Origin: Bog-473 sp963781955
GTDB taxonomy: Bacteria; Actinomycetota; Acidimicrobiia; Acidimicrobiales; RAAP-2
DNA: 64,000 nt
Reading direction: 5' to 3'
Assembly (NCBI GenBank): GCA_963781955.1
Contig: CAWAHU010000002.1
Coordinates: 434,001 to 498,000, forward strand
Below are positions 51,817 through 60,301 of this stretch, in pieces. Below the pieces are notes generated by a model, which made no database searches, was not told the origin of the DNA, and saw nothing but the letters and a program-made list of their open reading frames with translations. Numbering within the stretch: the first letter of the stretch is position 1; the number at the start of each line of letters is the position of its first letter. A program made the position numbers and the translations under genes.

Positions 51817-52390
51817 CGACACGGTCGGCCTCCAGGAGTCGTCGCAGGTGGGTGAGCGCCCTGGACTGCGCGGTGCGCACCGCGCCGGGCTGCTTGTCGA
51901 GGAGAGCACCGACCTGTTCGGACGACAGTCCGGCGATGACGCGCAGCTCGAGGATCTCCTGCTCCGCCGGATCGAGCTGGGAGAAGAGCGAGCGGAGCCG
52001 GGCGTGGTCGTCCTGCAGGTCGAGGGCATGGTCGACCGGAAGGGCGGTCTCGCGCCCGTGGCCGTCCACCCGGTGGGCCACCTGCTGCTGGCGGTGGTCG
52101 CGCTCGGAGCGACGGTGGTGGTCGGCGTTCACGTGACGCGCGATCCCGAAGACCCATCCGTCGAGGCCGGCGTCCCCGCCGGCCGTGTAGCTCTTGATCC
52201 CTGCTATCGCCTTGGCCATCGTCTCGTTCACGGCGTCTTCCGCCGCCTCGTGGCCGACCCTCCGGGCGAAGAACGCCCGGAGCCTCGGGTAGAGGCGCCG
52301 GTACACGTGTTCCCACGCGACGCGATCCCCGCGCCGGCGCCGCGGCGATGAACCCCGGGTCCGCATCATCTGGAGCCATACCCCGTTCAC
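51809..52390 (-). CDS. ECF-family RNA polymerase sigma factor
   Basis: 193 residues. Region 2 is 'AWEHVYRRLYPRLRAFFARRVGHEAAEDAVNETMAKAIAGIKSY...GLDGWVFGIARHVNADHHRR'. Region 4 is 'LDPAEQEILELRVIAGLSSEQVGALLDKQPGAVRTAQSRALTHLRRLL'. No region 3 is present. The start is a GTG at 52390, and a downstream in-frame Met is possible. A GGAAC motif (52427-52423, minus strand) lies about 33 bases upstream, as in self-activated ECF promoters. The overlapping membrane gene is the likely regulator. Confidence 0.87.
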   Translation of the reverse strand: MNGVWLQMMRTRGSSPRRRRGDRVAWEHVYRRLYPRLRAFFARRVGHEAAEDAVNETMAKAIAGIKSYTAGGDAGLDGWVFGIARHVNADHHRRSERDHRQQQVAHRVDGHGRETALPVDHALDLQDDHARLRSLFSQLDPAEQEILELRVIAGLSSEQVGALLDKQPGAVRTAQSRALTHLRRLLEADRVDA

Positions 52391-52702
52391 CTACATCGGC
52401 AGGAGGCACCGGTTGTTACACCGTTCCTGGCATTTGTCGCGAATTTGATCGAGGTCGCGGCCTGGGGCCGTGTGGTCTCCCCGGTTGCGCCTGCGTTAGC
52501 GTCTCCCGGCGGAGGCTGGGTCCCGTGCGCCGACCCTCGTCGCGGGCTCCCTGGCGCGAGGCGTGCGCATGACAGACGACCCGGACCATCCAGTCGCCGG
52601 CTCCCCCCGCCCGGACGCGGCGTCCGGCTGCCCGCGTCGCCGCACCACCCACCGGGGCGTTCCATACCCGGGGGCGCCGTGCCCACACGCCGGGGCCATG
52701 CC
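52391..52702. other. divergent intergenic region
   Basis: 312 bases between the ECF sigma gene and the enoyl-CoA-hydratase-like gene. It holds the GGAAC motif at 52423-52427 (minus sense) and otherwise no gene. The open plus-strand frame from 52445 lacks family similarity before 52703. Confidence 0.45.
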
Positions 52703-53479
52703 GTGAGCCGGACGGTCCACAGCGAGGTGGCGGACAAGATCGGCACGCTGGCCCTCGACAACCCCCGGCGGCGCAACGCTCTGGGGACCGCCACCGTCTC
52801 GGAGCTGCTCGGGGCGCTGGCGGCGTTCGAACGACAAGGCGTGCGCGCCGTGGTGCTGCGCACGTCGACGCCCACCGACGTCTGGTCCGCCGGTCACGAC
52901 ATCGACGAGCTGCCCGTGCGGGGCGTGGACCCCCTGCCCTTCGCCGACCCGCTCGAGGAGCTGCTGCGCGCCGTGCGCAGCTACTCGGGCGCGGTCATCG
53001 CCATGGTCCACGGGAGCGTCTGGGGCGGGGCCTGCGACCTGGTGCTGAACTGCGACCTGGTGGTGGCCGACCACAGCGCGGCGTTCGCGGTGACACCGGC
53101 GCGCCTGGGCCTGCCCTACTCGGCGTCGGGGATCCAGTACTTCTTGGCCCGGCTCCCGCTGCACGTGGTCAACGAGCTGCTGATGACGGCGGACCCGATC
53201 CCGGCCACGCGCGCCGAGGCCGTCGGCATCGTGAACCGCCTCGTGCCCGCCGAGGAGCTCGAGGCGACCGCCTACGCACTGGCGCGCACGGTGCGGAGTC
53301 GCTCCGGTGAGGTCATCCGGGCCTACAAGCTCCAGGCCACCACCTTCGCCCGCGCCGTCGCCCTGTCAGCCCAGGACTCACAGTGGATCAACCAGCTGCG
53401 ACACGACGTGTACGACGGGCCGGACTACGCCGAAGGCATCGCCGCCTTCCGCGAGAAGCGGCCGCCCGACTTCGGCTAG
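52703..53479 (+). CDS. methylmalonyl-CoA decarboxylase-like crotonase (ScpB type)
   Basis: 258 residues from a GTG. Crotonase fold with oxyanion-hole segments 'WSAGHDIDELP' and 'VHGSVWGGACDLVLNCDLVVAD'. 'FAVTPARLGLPYSASGIQYF' and the C-terminal 'QLRHDVYDGPDYAEGIAAFREKRPPDF' closely follow E. coli ScpB (YgfG), which decarboxylates (R)-methylmalonyl-CoA to propionyl-CoA. The hydratase Glu pair is absent, which argues against enoyl-CoA hydratase activity. No methylmalonyl-CoA mutase gene is adjacent. Intact. Confidence 0.85.
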   Translation: MSRTVHSEVADKIGTLALDNPRRRNALGTATVSELLGALAAFERQGVRAVVLRTSTPTDVWSAGHDIDELPVRGVDPLPFADPLEELLRAVRSYSGAVIAMVHGSVWGGACDLVLNCDLVVADHSAAFAVTPARLGLPYSASGIQYFLARLPLHVVNELLMTADPIPATRAEAVGIVNRLVPAEELEATAYALARTVRSRSGEVIRAYKLQATTFARAVALSAQDSQWINQLRHDVYDGPDYAEGIAAFREKRPPDFG

Positions 53480-53528
53480 CCGCCTGGCTTCGGCTCGCCG
53501 CGGAGGAGTACACACGCCGCGCCCACCC

Positions 53529-54411
53529 TCAGCGCACGAGGGTGGCCCCGATCAATCCGAACGGGGCGAGCACCCAGCCCCAGCGGACGGCGGCCACCAC
53601 GACCTCGGAGCGGTAGCCGTAGAGGACGGCGAGCTGCACCGGCTGGAAGGCCGGAGCGCTGAGTGCGGTGAGGACGGCCACCACGGTGAGCGCCGTGGAC
53701 GAGTCGAGGCCCGCCACGAGCGCCACCACCAGGTAGTAGGCGATCCGGACCACGCTGAGCCCGGCCCACCGGCGCAGCGCGTGCGCGGTCCGGGGCACGG
53801 CGAGGTTGTGCGGGTGGACGACCGACCCCGTGAACAGGGCGGCGCCGGAGAAGGCGAGGAGGGGTCCGGCCAGGGTGAGCACGTCTGCCGTCCAGCCCGG
53901 TGCCGCTCCCACCAGGTGCAGCGCCAGCCCGACGATGGAGGCGATGATCGGTGACTGGTCCACCCACGACGTCGCCGTCCGCTGGCGCACCGGTGCGTCA
54001 CGCCGCATCAGGTGGATGCACACCGCGTTCCACGCCGAGCTGATGACGTTCGCCAGTACGGCAATCATCGTTCCCGTCGACCCGGCAAAGGCGGTGGCAG
54101 CCGGGACGACCCAGAACCCGCTGTTCGGGGCGACCGCCCAGGCCTCGAGCGACTCCTGGCCGGTGCTGCGCCCGCCCCTGGTGAGCAAGGCGGCGCCGAG
54201 GACGACCCACAGGCCGACTGACAGGGACAGGGGTCCGACCAGCTCACGCGGCGGACGTCAGCCGCCAGGCGGCCACCAGGGACAAGGCAGCCGACGTGGC
54301 CAGGATCTGAGCCCGTAGGAAGACGGGCCACGCTCGCTGCACGCCGGGCCCGCTCCGCGCCGCCGCCCAGCCGAGCAGGCTGCCGACGGCGAAGCAGACC
54401 AGGCTGAGCAC
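53529..54411 (-). pseudogene. AEC-family (auxin efflux carrier-like) transporter, frameshifted
   Basis: A minus-strand frame from the GTG at 54411 encodes membrane helices ('LSLVCFAVGSLLGWAAARSG', 'FLRAQILATSAALSLVAAW') and stops at 54244. One base away, the second frame continues 'LVGPLSLSVGLWVVLGAALLTRGG', then 'APNSGFWVVPAATAFAGSTGTMIAVLANVISSAW' (the N-x-G-F..P motif of AEC proteins) and five more helices to 53529. The combined length of 294 residues equals a normal AEC carrier, so a single indel near 54247 separates the halves. Substrate unknown. Confidence 0.7.
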
Positions 54412-54484
54412 CAGACGATTGTGACCGCTGCCAGGAGTGGCGCGTCCCCGTTGACACCGCGGGGTGAGGGGATAGTGTGCGCCG

Positions 54485-55144
54485 ATGCACTCTCCCCTGT
54501 CCCGTACGGCGCTGGCGGAGGCGATTGTCGGGCGTCACCTGCTCACGCACCCCTTCTACCGTCGCTGGGAAGCAGGCCTCCTGGCCGAGGGCGAACTGGC
54601 GGCCTACGCGGAGCAGTACCGCCACATCGAGCAGGCCCTGCCGGTGACGCTGGCGGCCATCGCCGACGCCCTGCCCGCCGGCCGGGCGCGCCAGCTGGTG
54701 GAGGCCAACCTGGCCGACGAGCTCGGGTCCCCCGAGCCCCACACGGAGCTCTTCGAGTCGTTCGCCCTGGCGGCGGGCGCGGCACCCGAGGCGCCCGCCA
54801 CACCGTCGACGGCCACGCTCCTGGCCTTGGTGCGGACAGCGGCTTCTTACGACCCCGCCGCGGCCCTGGCCATGGTCGCGGCCTACGAGGCCCAGGCGGC
54901 CGACATCGCGGCGTCGAAGGCCGAGGGCCTGCGCCGGCACTACGGGTTCGACCGCGTGGGCACCCGCTTCTGGGACTTGCACGCCACGCAGGAGGTGGAG
55001 CACGCCACGTGGTCCACCGAAGCACTGGACGCGCTCGGCGCCGACCCCGACGCCGTCCTGGCCGCGGCCGTCGTGTCCGCCGACTCGTGGTGGCTGTTCC
55101 TCACCGAGCGCGAGGAATCGGCCGCGGCAGCGGTGACCTGCTGA
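54485..55144 (+). CDS. heme-oxygenase-fold iron-containing redox enzyme (CADD/PqqC/TenA-like)
   Basis: 219 residues, all helical. 'HLLTHPFYRRWEAGLLAEGELAAYAEQYRHIEQALP' opens the family. 'ANLADELGSPEPHTELFESFA' has the E..D and H of the metal site, and 'LHATQEVEHATWSTEAL' (E-x-x-H) completes the probable di-iron ligands. Members include CADD (pABA synthesis), TenA and PqqC. The metal-binding version here is closest in pattern to CADD-like oxygenases. The gene stands alone between two minus-strand genes. A folate or thiamine link is only a guess. Confidence 0.78.
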   Translation: MHSPLSRTALAEAIVGRHLLTHPFYRRWEAGLLAEGELAAYAEQYRHIEQALPVTLAAIADALPAGRARQLVEANLADELGSPEPHTELFESFALAAGAAPEAPATPSTATLLALVRTAASYDPAAALAMVAAYEAQAADIAASKAEGLRRHYGFDRVGTRFWDLHATQEVEHATWSTEALDALGADPDAVLAAAVVSADSWWLFLTEREESAAAAVTC

Positions 55145-55162
55145 GGTCCCTGACGCACCGTC

Positions 55163-56500
55163 TCAGCTGAGTGGGCCGCACCGCGCCGCCGCGGCCGCGA
55201 ACACGGCGGAGCGCTCCCGATAATCGGTGAAGCGCCCGAAGCTCGGCGCGGCGGGCGACAGCAGCACGACGCCGTCGGGACCAGCGGCCGAGGCCCAGGC
55301 GAAGCCCGTCCGGACCGCCTCGTCGAGTCCGGAGGCGTCCACCACCTCGATCTGCCCCGCTGCGGCGTCGCGCACGACGGCGCCGATCCGCGGCCCGTTG
55401 TCGGGCATGGTGACGACCAGCGTGGGCGACCTCCGCGCCGACAGGCTGCGCGCCAGCGGCGCGTAGTCGAGACCGCGGTCGTGGCCGCCGACGAGCAGCG
55501 CGACCGGCCGGCCCTCGAACGCCCGCAGCGCCGCCTGGGCCGGGAGCACATTGGTCGAGAGCCCGTCGTCGACGAACTCGACCACACCGACGCGGCCGAG
55601 GGAGTGGCAGCGGCTCGGCAGCCCCTCGAATCCCTGGGCCGCCTCGGCGAGTGCGGCGTCGTCCTCGGCGCCGGCGACCCCGAGCCCCACGAGGACGGCG
55701 CGGGCCACCGATGCGTTGTGCGCGTTGTGCGGCCCCGGCAACCCGAGCGCGCCGGACCATGCGGCATCACGGTCCACCTCGGCCTCGGTGACCCAGCGCA
55801 CGTGCGGCCCCAGCTGGGCCGTGTGGGCGCGCAGCTCTTCGTCGCCACCGTCGGCCACGGCGAGCGTCACACCCCGCTTGGTGCACAGCGAGAGCTTGTC
55901 GGCGTAGTAGCGGGCCACGGTCCCGTGCCAGTCGAGGTGGTCGGGCGCGAGGGAGGTCACCGCGACGACCCGCGGCGAGCGCCAGAGGTCGGGCACCTGG
56001 AAGCTCGACGTCTCGACGACCCAGTAGTCGGGCGGCGGCCCCGGCGTCGGGTCCCACGGCGGGTGCCCGATGTTGCCCCCGGCGCGGGCGCGGTGCCCCA
56101 GGCGCCGCAGGAGGTGGACGGCGATCGCCGTCGTGGTGCTCTTGCCCTTGGTGCCCGTGATGCACACCACGCGGGCCGGGTCGGCCTCCTCCATGAACAG
56201 ACCCAGGCCACCGCAGACCGCCACGCCAGCCGCCTCGAGGACGGCCACCTCGTCGCGGTAGCGGCTGATGCCGGGGCCCTTGAGGACGACCTCGCACCGG
56301 AGGAGCGCGTCGAGGCCCCCGCTGGCCGTGGCGAGCACCGCGGTCCCCTCGGCGCCGGGCGCACGGGGCGCATCGTCGACCAGGACCGGCTCGATGCCCA
56401 TGGAGCGCAGCCGGCGGACGCTGGCCCGACCCTCGACGCCGAGCCCCCAGACGCCGACGGAGGCGTCAGCGAGCGCGGACCAGGAGATCGGCGGGCGCAT
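55163..56500 (-). CDS. murD2: UDP-MurNAc-L-alanine--L-glutamate ligase (MurD2)
   Basis: 445 residues. N-terminal 'SVGVWGLGVEGRASVRRLRSMG' binds the UDP substrate, the P-loop is 'VVCITGTKGKSTTTAIAVHLLRRLG', the central motif 'VETSSFQVPDLW...VTSLAPDHLDWHG' carries the Mg2+/ATP residues, and the C-terminal domain has 'GLPSRCHSLGRVGVVEFVDDGLSTN'. This is the MurD2 branch, which adds L-Glu rather than D-Glu, supported decisively by the murL gene that overlaps its 5' end. Expected reaction: UDP-MurNAc-L-Ala + L-Glu + ATP. ATG at 56500 is used; 56527 is possible. It overlaps murL by 35 bases, so the two are translationally coupled. Confidence 0.88.
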   Translation of the reverse strand: MRPPISWSALADASVGVWGLGVEGRASVRRLRSMGIEPVLVDDAPRAPGAEGTAVLATASGGLDALLRCEVVLKGPGISRYRDEVAVLEAAGVAVCGGLGLFMEEADPARVVCITGTKGKSTTTAIAVHLLRRLGHRARAGGNIGHPPWDPTPGPPPDYWVVETSSFQVPDLWRSPRVVAVTSLAPDHLDWHGTVARYYADKLSLCTKRGVTLAVADGGDEELRAHTAQLGPHVRWVTEAEVDRDAAWSGALGLPGPHNAHNASVARAVLVGLGVAGAEDDAALAEAAQGFEGLPSRCHSLGRVGVVEFVDDGLSTNVLPAQAALRAFEGRPVALLVGGHDRGLDYAPLARSLSARRSPTLVVTMPDNGPRIGAVVRDAAAGQIEVVDASGLDEAVRTGFAWASAAGPDGVVLLSPAAPSFGRFTDYRERSAVFAAAAARCGPLS

Positions 56501-57917
56501 AGCGATCCGGGATTCGATGGTGACCACGCGGCGTCAGCAGCGCCGCCTCGTCGCTGCCGTCGGCGCGGACGTCGGCGCGGACGTCGGCCCCGACGCCGGC
56601 CTCGACACCCCCGGCGCGTCCCGGGCGGGCCAGGAGCTCACGCAGGCGTTGCAGGAGCGCGCTGCCGGCGCGGTCTGGCCGCTGCGCCGCCCACGCGACG
56701 GCTGCCCTGCACTCGTCGACGTCGCCCACGCACTCGAACGGCTTGGCGTGGCCCCCCAGTCCCAGCAGCGACTCGAAGCGGCCGGCGTTCGCGGGGTCCT
56801 CGAGCGGCTCGTTGCCCCCGAACACGGCGTCGAGGTCTCGGCGGGCCATGAAGGGGGCCAGCACCAGGTCGACGAAGCAGCACTTGTCGCACCGGCCGCA
56901 CCAGTGGTCGAGGCGCCGGGCCGGGTCCTGGTGGAAGGCACGGTTGCAGCTCCGGAAGGAGCGGTGATATCCGGTCAGCCCGGCGAAACGGCGCGCGACC
57001 CACAGCTCTGAACGTGGCCGGAGGTACGAGAACACGTCGACGCGCGGTCCGAGGGCGCCCAGCACGACGTCGCCGAAGGCCAGCTCGAACTCCTCTCCCT
57101 TGGACCATTGGTGGTTCACCGGGTGGCCGTCCACCTCCACGGTAGGCACCGAGGCCGACCGCTCGTTGGACAGCACGACGGCGTCGCGCCGATCGAGCAC
57201 GGCGGCGACGAGGGCGGCGCCGGTGACGACGGCGGTGACCGGCACGTGGCCGTTGAGGAAGCCGAGCTCGCTCGAGCGGCGCACCGCAGGGTCGATCTCC
57301 CGGGTGACGCGCGCCACGGGCAGACCCGTGACCGCGACTGTGTCCTCGATGGCGGCGAAACGGTCCCCAGGGGGCGACACCACGCAGAGCGCAGTGTCGG
57401 GGTGACCGTCCTTGACGGCCTCCACAGTCACGATGGAGTCGATCCCGCCACCGAAGGGCACGAGCGGGCGCCCGGGAGCGGGTTCGTAGGGGGTCGCCGG
57501 GGCCGGCGCGGCGTCGGGCCCCTCGACCTCCGGCCCGCGTAGGTCCAGCCCGTTGCGATACGCGAACTCGGCCAGCCCGTCGCGGTAGTAGCCACGGAGG
57601 AACGCGCGCTCGGCCGCCGTCGTGGGCAGGTCCCCGAGGTCGACGACCGGAGGGGCGGACGTCTTGTAGTACGAGACGCCGGCCAGCAGGTACAAGAGCC
57701 GCACCGCCGCCGTCACCGCCGGGTCGTCCCAGGCCCCCGGTGCGCCGTCACGGACGGGCTCGAAGGTGAACCGCTCGGTGAATGCGTGGGAGGCGGTGGC
57801 GTAGCGGAGCGTCACCGACGAGGTGGCGGGGTCCACGGCGAAGCCGTCGTAGCGGAACCGGTCGTGAAGTGGCATCAATGGGAGGGGGAGGGCGGCCCGG
57901 ACGTCAGGCGTTCCCAT
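56466..57917 (-). CDS. murL: UDP-MurNAc-L-Ala-L-Glu epimerase (MurL)
   Basis: About 483 residues. Diagnostic MurL motifs: 'PLVPFGGGIDSIVTVEAVK' (PP-loop-like ATP site), 'AVVLSNERSASVPT', 'GHPVNHQWSKGEEFELAF' and a Cys cluster 'HWCGRCDKCCFVDLVLAPF'. MurL epimerises the terminal L-Glu of UDP-MurNAc-L-Ala-L-Glu to D-Glu in an ATP-dependent step, first shown in Xanthomonas oryzae, and together with MurD2 replaces glutamate racemase plus MurD. The start is uncertain (57917 or 57875; neither has a good ribosome-binding site). The C-terminus carries 12-bp tandem repeats encoding Gly-Ala-Asp-Val. Upstream neighbour is pgeF. Confidence 0.88.
   Translation of the reverse strand: MGTPDVRAALPLPLMPLHDRFRYDGFAVDPATSSVTLRYATASHAFTERFTFEPVRDGAPGAWDDPAVTAAVRLLYLLAGVSYYKTSAPPVVDLGDLPTTAAERAFLRGYYRDGLAEFAYRNGLDLRGPEVEGPDAAPAPATPYEPAPGRPLVPFGGGIDSIVTVEAVKDGHPDTALCVVSPPGDRFAAIEDTVAVTGLPVARVTREIDPAVRRSSELGFLNGHVPVTAVVTGAALVAAVLDRRDAVVLSNERSASVPTVEVDGHPVNHQWSKGEEFELAFGDVVLGALGPRVDVFSYLRPRSELWVARRFAGLTGYHRSFRSCNRAFHQDPARRLDHWCGRCDKCCFVDLVLAPFMARRDLDAVFGGNEPLEDPANAGRFESLLGLGGHAKPFECVGDVDECRAAVAWAAQRPDRAGSALLQRLRELLARPGRAGGVEAGVGADVRADVRADGSDEAALLTPRGHHRIPDRYAPADLLVRAR
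56561..56597 (+). repeat. 12-bp tandem repeat at the murL 3' end
   Basis: Three imperfect units around GCGGACGTCGGC encode the (G/R)-A-D-V repeat near the MurL C-terminus. In frame. Confidence 0.6.
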
Positions 57918-57946
57918 GCTACGGCGGGACCGTCGATCCGCCGGCC

Positions 57947-58744
57947 TCACGCAGCCAGGCGTGCGAGCAGGGCGAACCGCCCGCAGGGCCGGCGGGCCCG
58001 GTCACTGAACAGCGCCGCGTCGGCTGTCGACCGGCCGCACGAGACGACGTGCTCCTCGCGGAGGCCGGCGGCCACGAGCTGCTGGCGGTTGGCAGCCACC
58101 AAGTCGACCAGCCAATGCCCGGGGCCGTCGGGGCGGGCCACGCCGGGCGCCAGCCCCCCGGGCGCGGCGCCGGCCAGTCCCTCGAGGACATCGTCGGACA
58201 CCTGGTAGCGCTCGGGCGCCACCGCGGGGCCGATGAGGGCACGGACGCGCTCCGGGCGTGCCCCGAGCGGGGCCATGGCGGCCAGCGCGGCGCCGACGGC
58301 GCCCGACGCAGTGCCCCGCCACCCGGCGTGGACGGCGGCGAGCACCCTGGCCCCGGGGTCGACCAAGGCCAGCGGCACGCAGTCGGCCACCATGATCACG
58401 AGCGTGACGTCGGGATCGACGGTGACGAGGATGTCGGTGTCGGGCACGGCGTCCTCGTCGAGCGCGGCTCCCCGCCCGCGATCGGCTGCCCCGACCACGG
58501 TGGCCACCGCACCGTGGACCTGGTGGGCGAAGACCATGTCGTCGGGGCGAACCCCGAAGGCGGCCGCAGCCCGGGCCCGGTTCTCGGCTACGTCCGCGGG
58601 GCGGTCGCCGACGTGCAGGGCCAGGTTCAAGGTGTCGTAGGGGGGTGCGGACACCCCGCCGCCCCGCGTGGTCACGGCGACCGCGGCCCCCGGCGACGCG
58701 GCCGGGCCGAAGCGCAGGAGCGGGACGGGCGGGGACCCTGGCAC
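57947..58744 (-). CDS. pgeF: laccase-domain peptidoglycan editing factor PgeF
   Basis: 265 residues from a GTG one base after the merR stop codon. The YfiH/DUF152 signature is complete: 'TTRGGGVSAPPYDTLNLALHVGD', 'FAHQVHGA' (His), 'IMVADCVPLALVD' (Cys) and 'AAVHAGWRGTASGAV' (His), the three zinc ligands. PgeF removes wrongly made UDP-MurNAc-L-Ser so that L-Ala enters the stem peptide; family members also act as adenosine hydrolases. Direct neighbours murL and murD2 act on the next step of the same precursor, a strong functional link. Often beside divIVA/sepF/ftsZ in other actinobacteria, here it is not. Confidence 0.88.
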   Translation of the reverse strand: MPGSPPVPLLRFGPAASPGAAVAVTTRGGGVSAPPYDTLNLALHVGDRPADVAENRARAAAAFGVRPDDMVFAHQVHGAVATVVGAADRGRGAALDEDAVPDTDILVTVDPDVTLVIMVADCVPLALVDPGARVLAAVHAGWRGTASGAVGAALAAMAPLGARPERVRALIGPAVAPERYQVSDDVLEGLAGAAPGGLAPGVARPDGPGHWLVDLVAANRQQLVAAGLREEHVVSCGRSTADAALFSDRARRPCGRFALLARLAA

Positions 58745-58745
58745 C

Positions 58746-59288
58746 TCAGGACGCCTGGCTGTGGTCCCACACCGTGGTGGGAACGAGCGAGAGCACCGGA
58801 CGCAGCGGTCCCTGGCGGCTGCCACGGGTCGGCGGCTGCAGCTCGACGAACCCGTAGAGCGCCGCGACGTCCTCGCCCTCGGGCGCCGCCACGTCCTCGC
58901 CCTCGGGCGCCGCACCGAGGGGTTCTGGGTGGGTCGGGGCCGGGTCGGTGCCGGGCGCCTCACCGTAGGCCTCCTCCGTGTCGACGGCCAGGTACAGGAC
59001 CGAGGCCAGGGAGCGCCCGGCATCGTGCGCGGCGAAGAGCACGCGAAGCGACTCGAGCGAGAAGCCCTGCGCCTGCAGGCGCAGGACGGCGCCCAGCCGC
59101 TCCTCGTGAGCGTGGCCGTAGAGGCCGGTGCGCCCCCGCAGGGCGGGGTGGGGCAGCAGGCCGAGGGTCTGCAGCGAGCGGACACGTCGCGTCGTGGTGC
59201 CCGCAGCGGCGGCGAGCTCGTCGATGGTCAGGGTGTCGGTGGCCGGGGTCCCTGTCGTGGGGGTCTCGGCGGGAGCGAGGTCCTCCAT
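58746..59288 (-). CDS. MerR-family transcriptional regulator
   Basis: 180 residues from the ATG at 59288. MerR helix-turn-helix and wing: 'LTIDELAAAAGTTTRRVRSLQTLGLLPHPALRGRTGLYGHAHEERLGAVLRLQAQGFSLESLRVLF'. The usual aromatic Y in the R-Y-Y motif is replaced (R-S-L). The effector domain is short and includes a duplicated 'APEGEDVA' encoded by a 24-base direct repeat. No cysteines suitable for metal sensing, so a small-molecule ligand is likely. It is divergent from maoC, whose promoter carries a palindrome in the -35/-10 spacer, and one base from pgeF. Confidence 0.85.
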   Translation of the reverse strand: MEDLAPAETPTTGTPATDTLTIDELAAAAGTTTRRVRSLQTLGLLPHPALRGRTGLYGHAHEERLGAVLRLQAQGFSLESLRVLFAAHDAGRSLASVLYLAVDTEEAYGEAPGTDPAPTHPEPLGAAPEGEDVAAPEGEDVAALYGFVELQPPTRGSRQGPLRPVLSLVPTTVWDHSQAS

Positions 59289-59317
59289 TTGACAAGTATG
59301 ACATGAATCCATGTAAC
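59289..59317 (+). promoter_or_regulatory. maoC promoter with MerR-type operator in the spacer
   Basis: -35 TTGACA (59289-59294) and -10 TGTAAC (59312-59317) are 17 bases apart. Between them lies ACATG-AATC-CATGT (59301-59314), a perfect inverted repeat. MerR regulators bind exactly such spacer dyads, though usually with a 19-base spacer. The TTGACA directly abuts the merR start codon, so one protein could control both directions. Confidence 0.6.
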
Positions 59318-59391
59318 GTTTTGAACTGTCAGAGAGAACGAGACCGGTGACGACCGGAGAACCGGGCAACCGGAAAAGAGGTGGCGACCAG

Positions 59392-60279
59392 ATGGCACTG
59401 AACCCCGACGCGGTCGGAGCGACCTCGGCCCCGGCCGAGCGGTCGTGGGGTAGCAAAGACGCACTGCTCTACGCGTTGGGCGTGGGGGCCGGCGCGTCGG
59501 ACCCGACCGGATCCGAGCTCGAGTTCACCACCGAGAACTCACATGGCGTGACCCAGCGCGTCCTGCCGACCTTCACCACCATCGTGGGCCTGGGCGGCGG
59601 CGCGTTCCCGTCCATCGGCGACTACGACCCGGCCATGCTCGTCCACGGCGAGCAAGCCATCCGGCTTCACGGCGAGATCCCCACGGAGGGCGCGGTCTCG
59701 ACCGTGACGACCGTCGCCGGCATGTACGACAAGGGCTCCGCAGGCCTCGTCGTCCTCGAGAGCGTGTCGCACGCCGTGACCAGCGGCGCGCCAGCCTTCA
59801 CCACCCGCAGCGCCCTGTTCATCCGGGGCGCGGGCGGCTTCGGCGGCCCTCGCAACCCAGAGGGTGACGAGGCGAGCGCGCTGGCGTCCGAACCACTGCC
59901 CGAACGCGACCCCGACGAGGTGGTGTCCTACCCGACGCGCACCGACCAGGCCCTGCTCTACCGCCTGAGCGGCGACCGCAACCCGCTTCACTCGGACCCC
60001 TCGTTCGCCCAGCGGGCGGGGTTCGAGAGGCCAATCCTCCACGGCCTGTGCACCTACGGCTTCACCGGCCGCGCCCTCCTGCACGCGCTCTGCGGATCGG
60101 ACCCGGCGCGCTTCGGAGCCATGCAGGCCCGCTTCTCGAAGCCGACCATGCCCGGCGACACCCTGACGGTCTCCATCTGGGACATCTCGGAACGCGCCGC
60201 CGGCGCCTACCGCTTCCGGACGCAGACCCAGAAGGGCGACACGGTGATCGACGCCGGGCTGTTCTCGCTCGCCGGCTAA
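59392..60279 (+). CDS. MaoC-family double hot-dog enoyl-CoA hydratase 2
   Basis: 295 residues with two hot-dog folds. The C-terminal catalytic half has the hydratase-2 motif 'LLYRLSGDRNPLHSDPSFAQRAGFERPILHGLCTYGFTGRALL' (Asp and His dyad). The N-terminal half ('TTIVGLGGGAFPSIGDYDPAMLVHGEQAIRLHGEIP') is the non-catalytic lid, as in peroxisomal MFE-2 type enzymes. It hydrates trans-2-enoyl-CoA to (3R)-hydroxyacyl-CoA in fatty acid or steroid side-chain degradation. The divergent MerR gene is the probable regulator. ATG at 59392 is preferred to the GTG at 59347. Confidence 0.88.
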   Translation: MALNPDAVGATSAPAERSWGSKDALLYALGVGAGASDPTGSELEFTTENSHGVTQRVLPTFTTIVGLGGGAFPSIGDYDPAMLVHGEQAIRLHGEIPTEGAVSTVTTVAGMYDKGSAGLVVLESVSHAVTSGAPAFTTRSALFIRGAGGFGGPRNPEGDEASALASEPLPERDPDEVVSYPTRTDQALLYRLSGDRNPLHSDPSFAQRAGFERPILHGLCTYGFTGRALLHALCGSDPARFGAMQARFSKPTMPGDTLTVSIWDISERAAGAYRFRTQTQKGDTVIDAGLFSLAG

Positions 60280-60301
60280 CCGTGGCCCGGTTGCCGGCGG
60301 T

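Noticed and set aside
52703..53479. Annotation as enoyl-CoA hydratase
   Set aside because: The hydratase glutamates are not evident and the sequence follows ScpB through its C-terminus.
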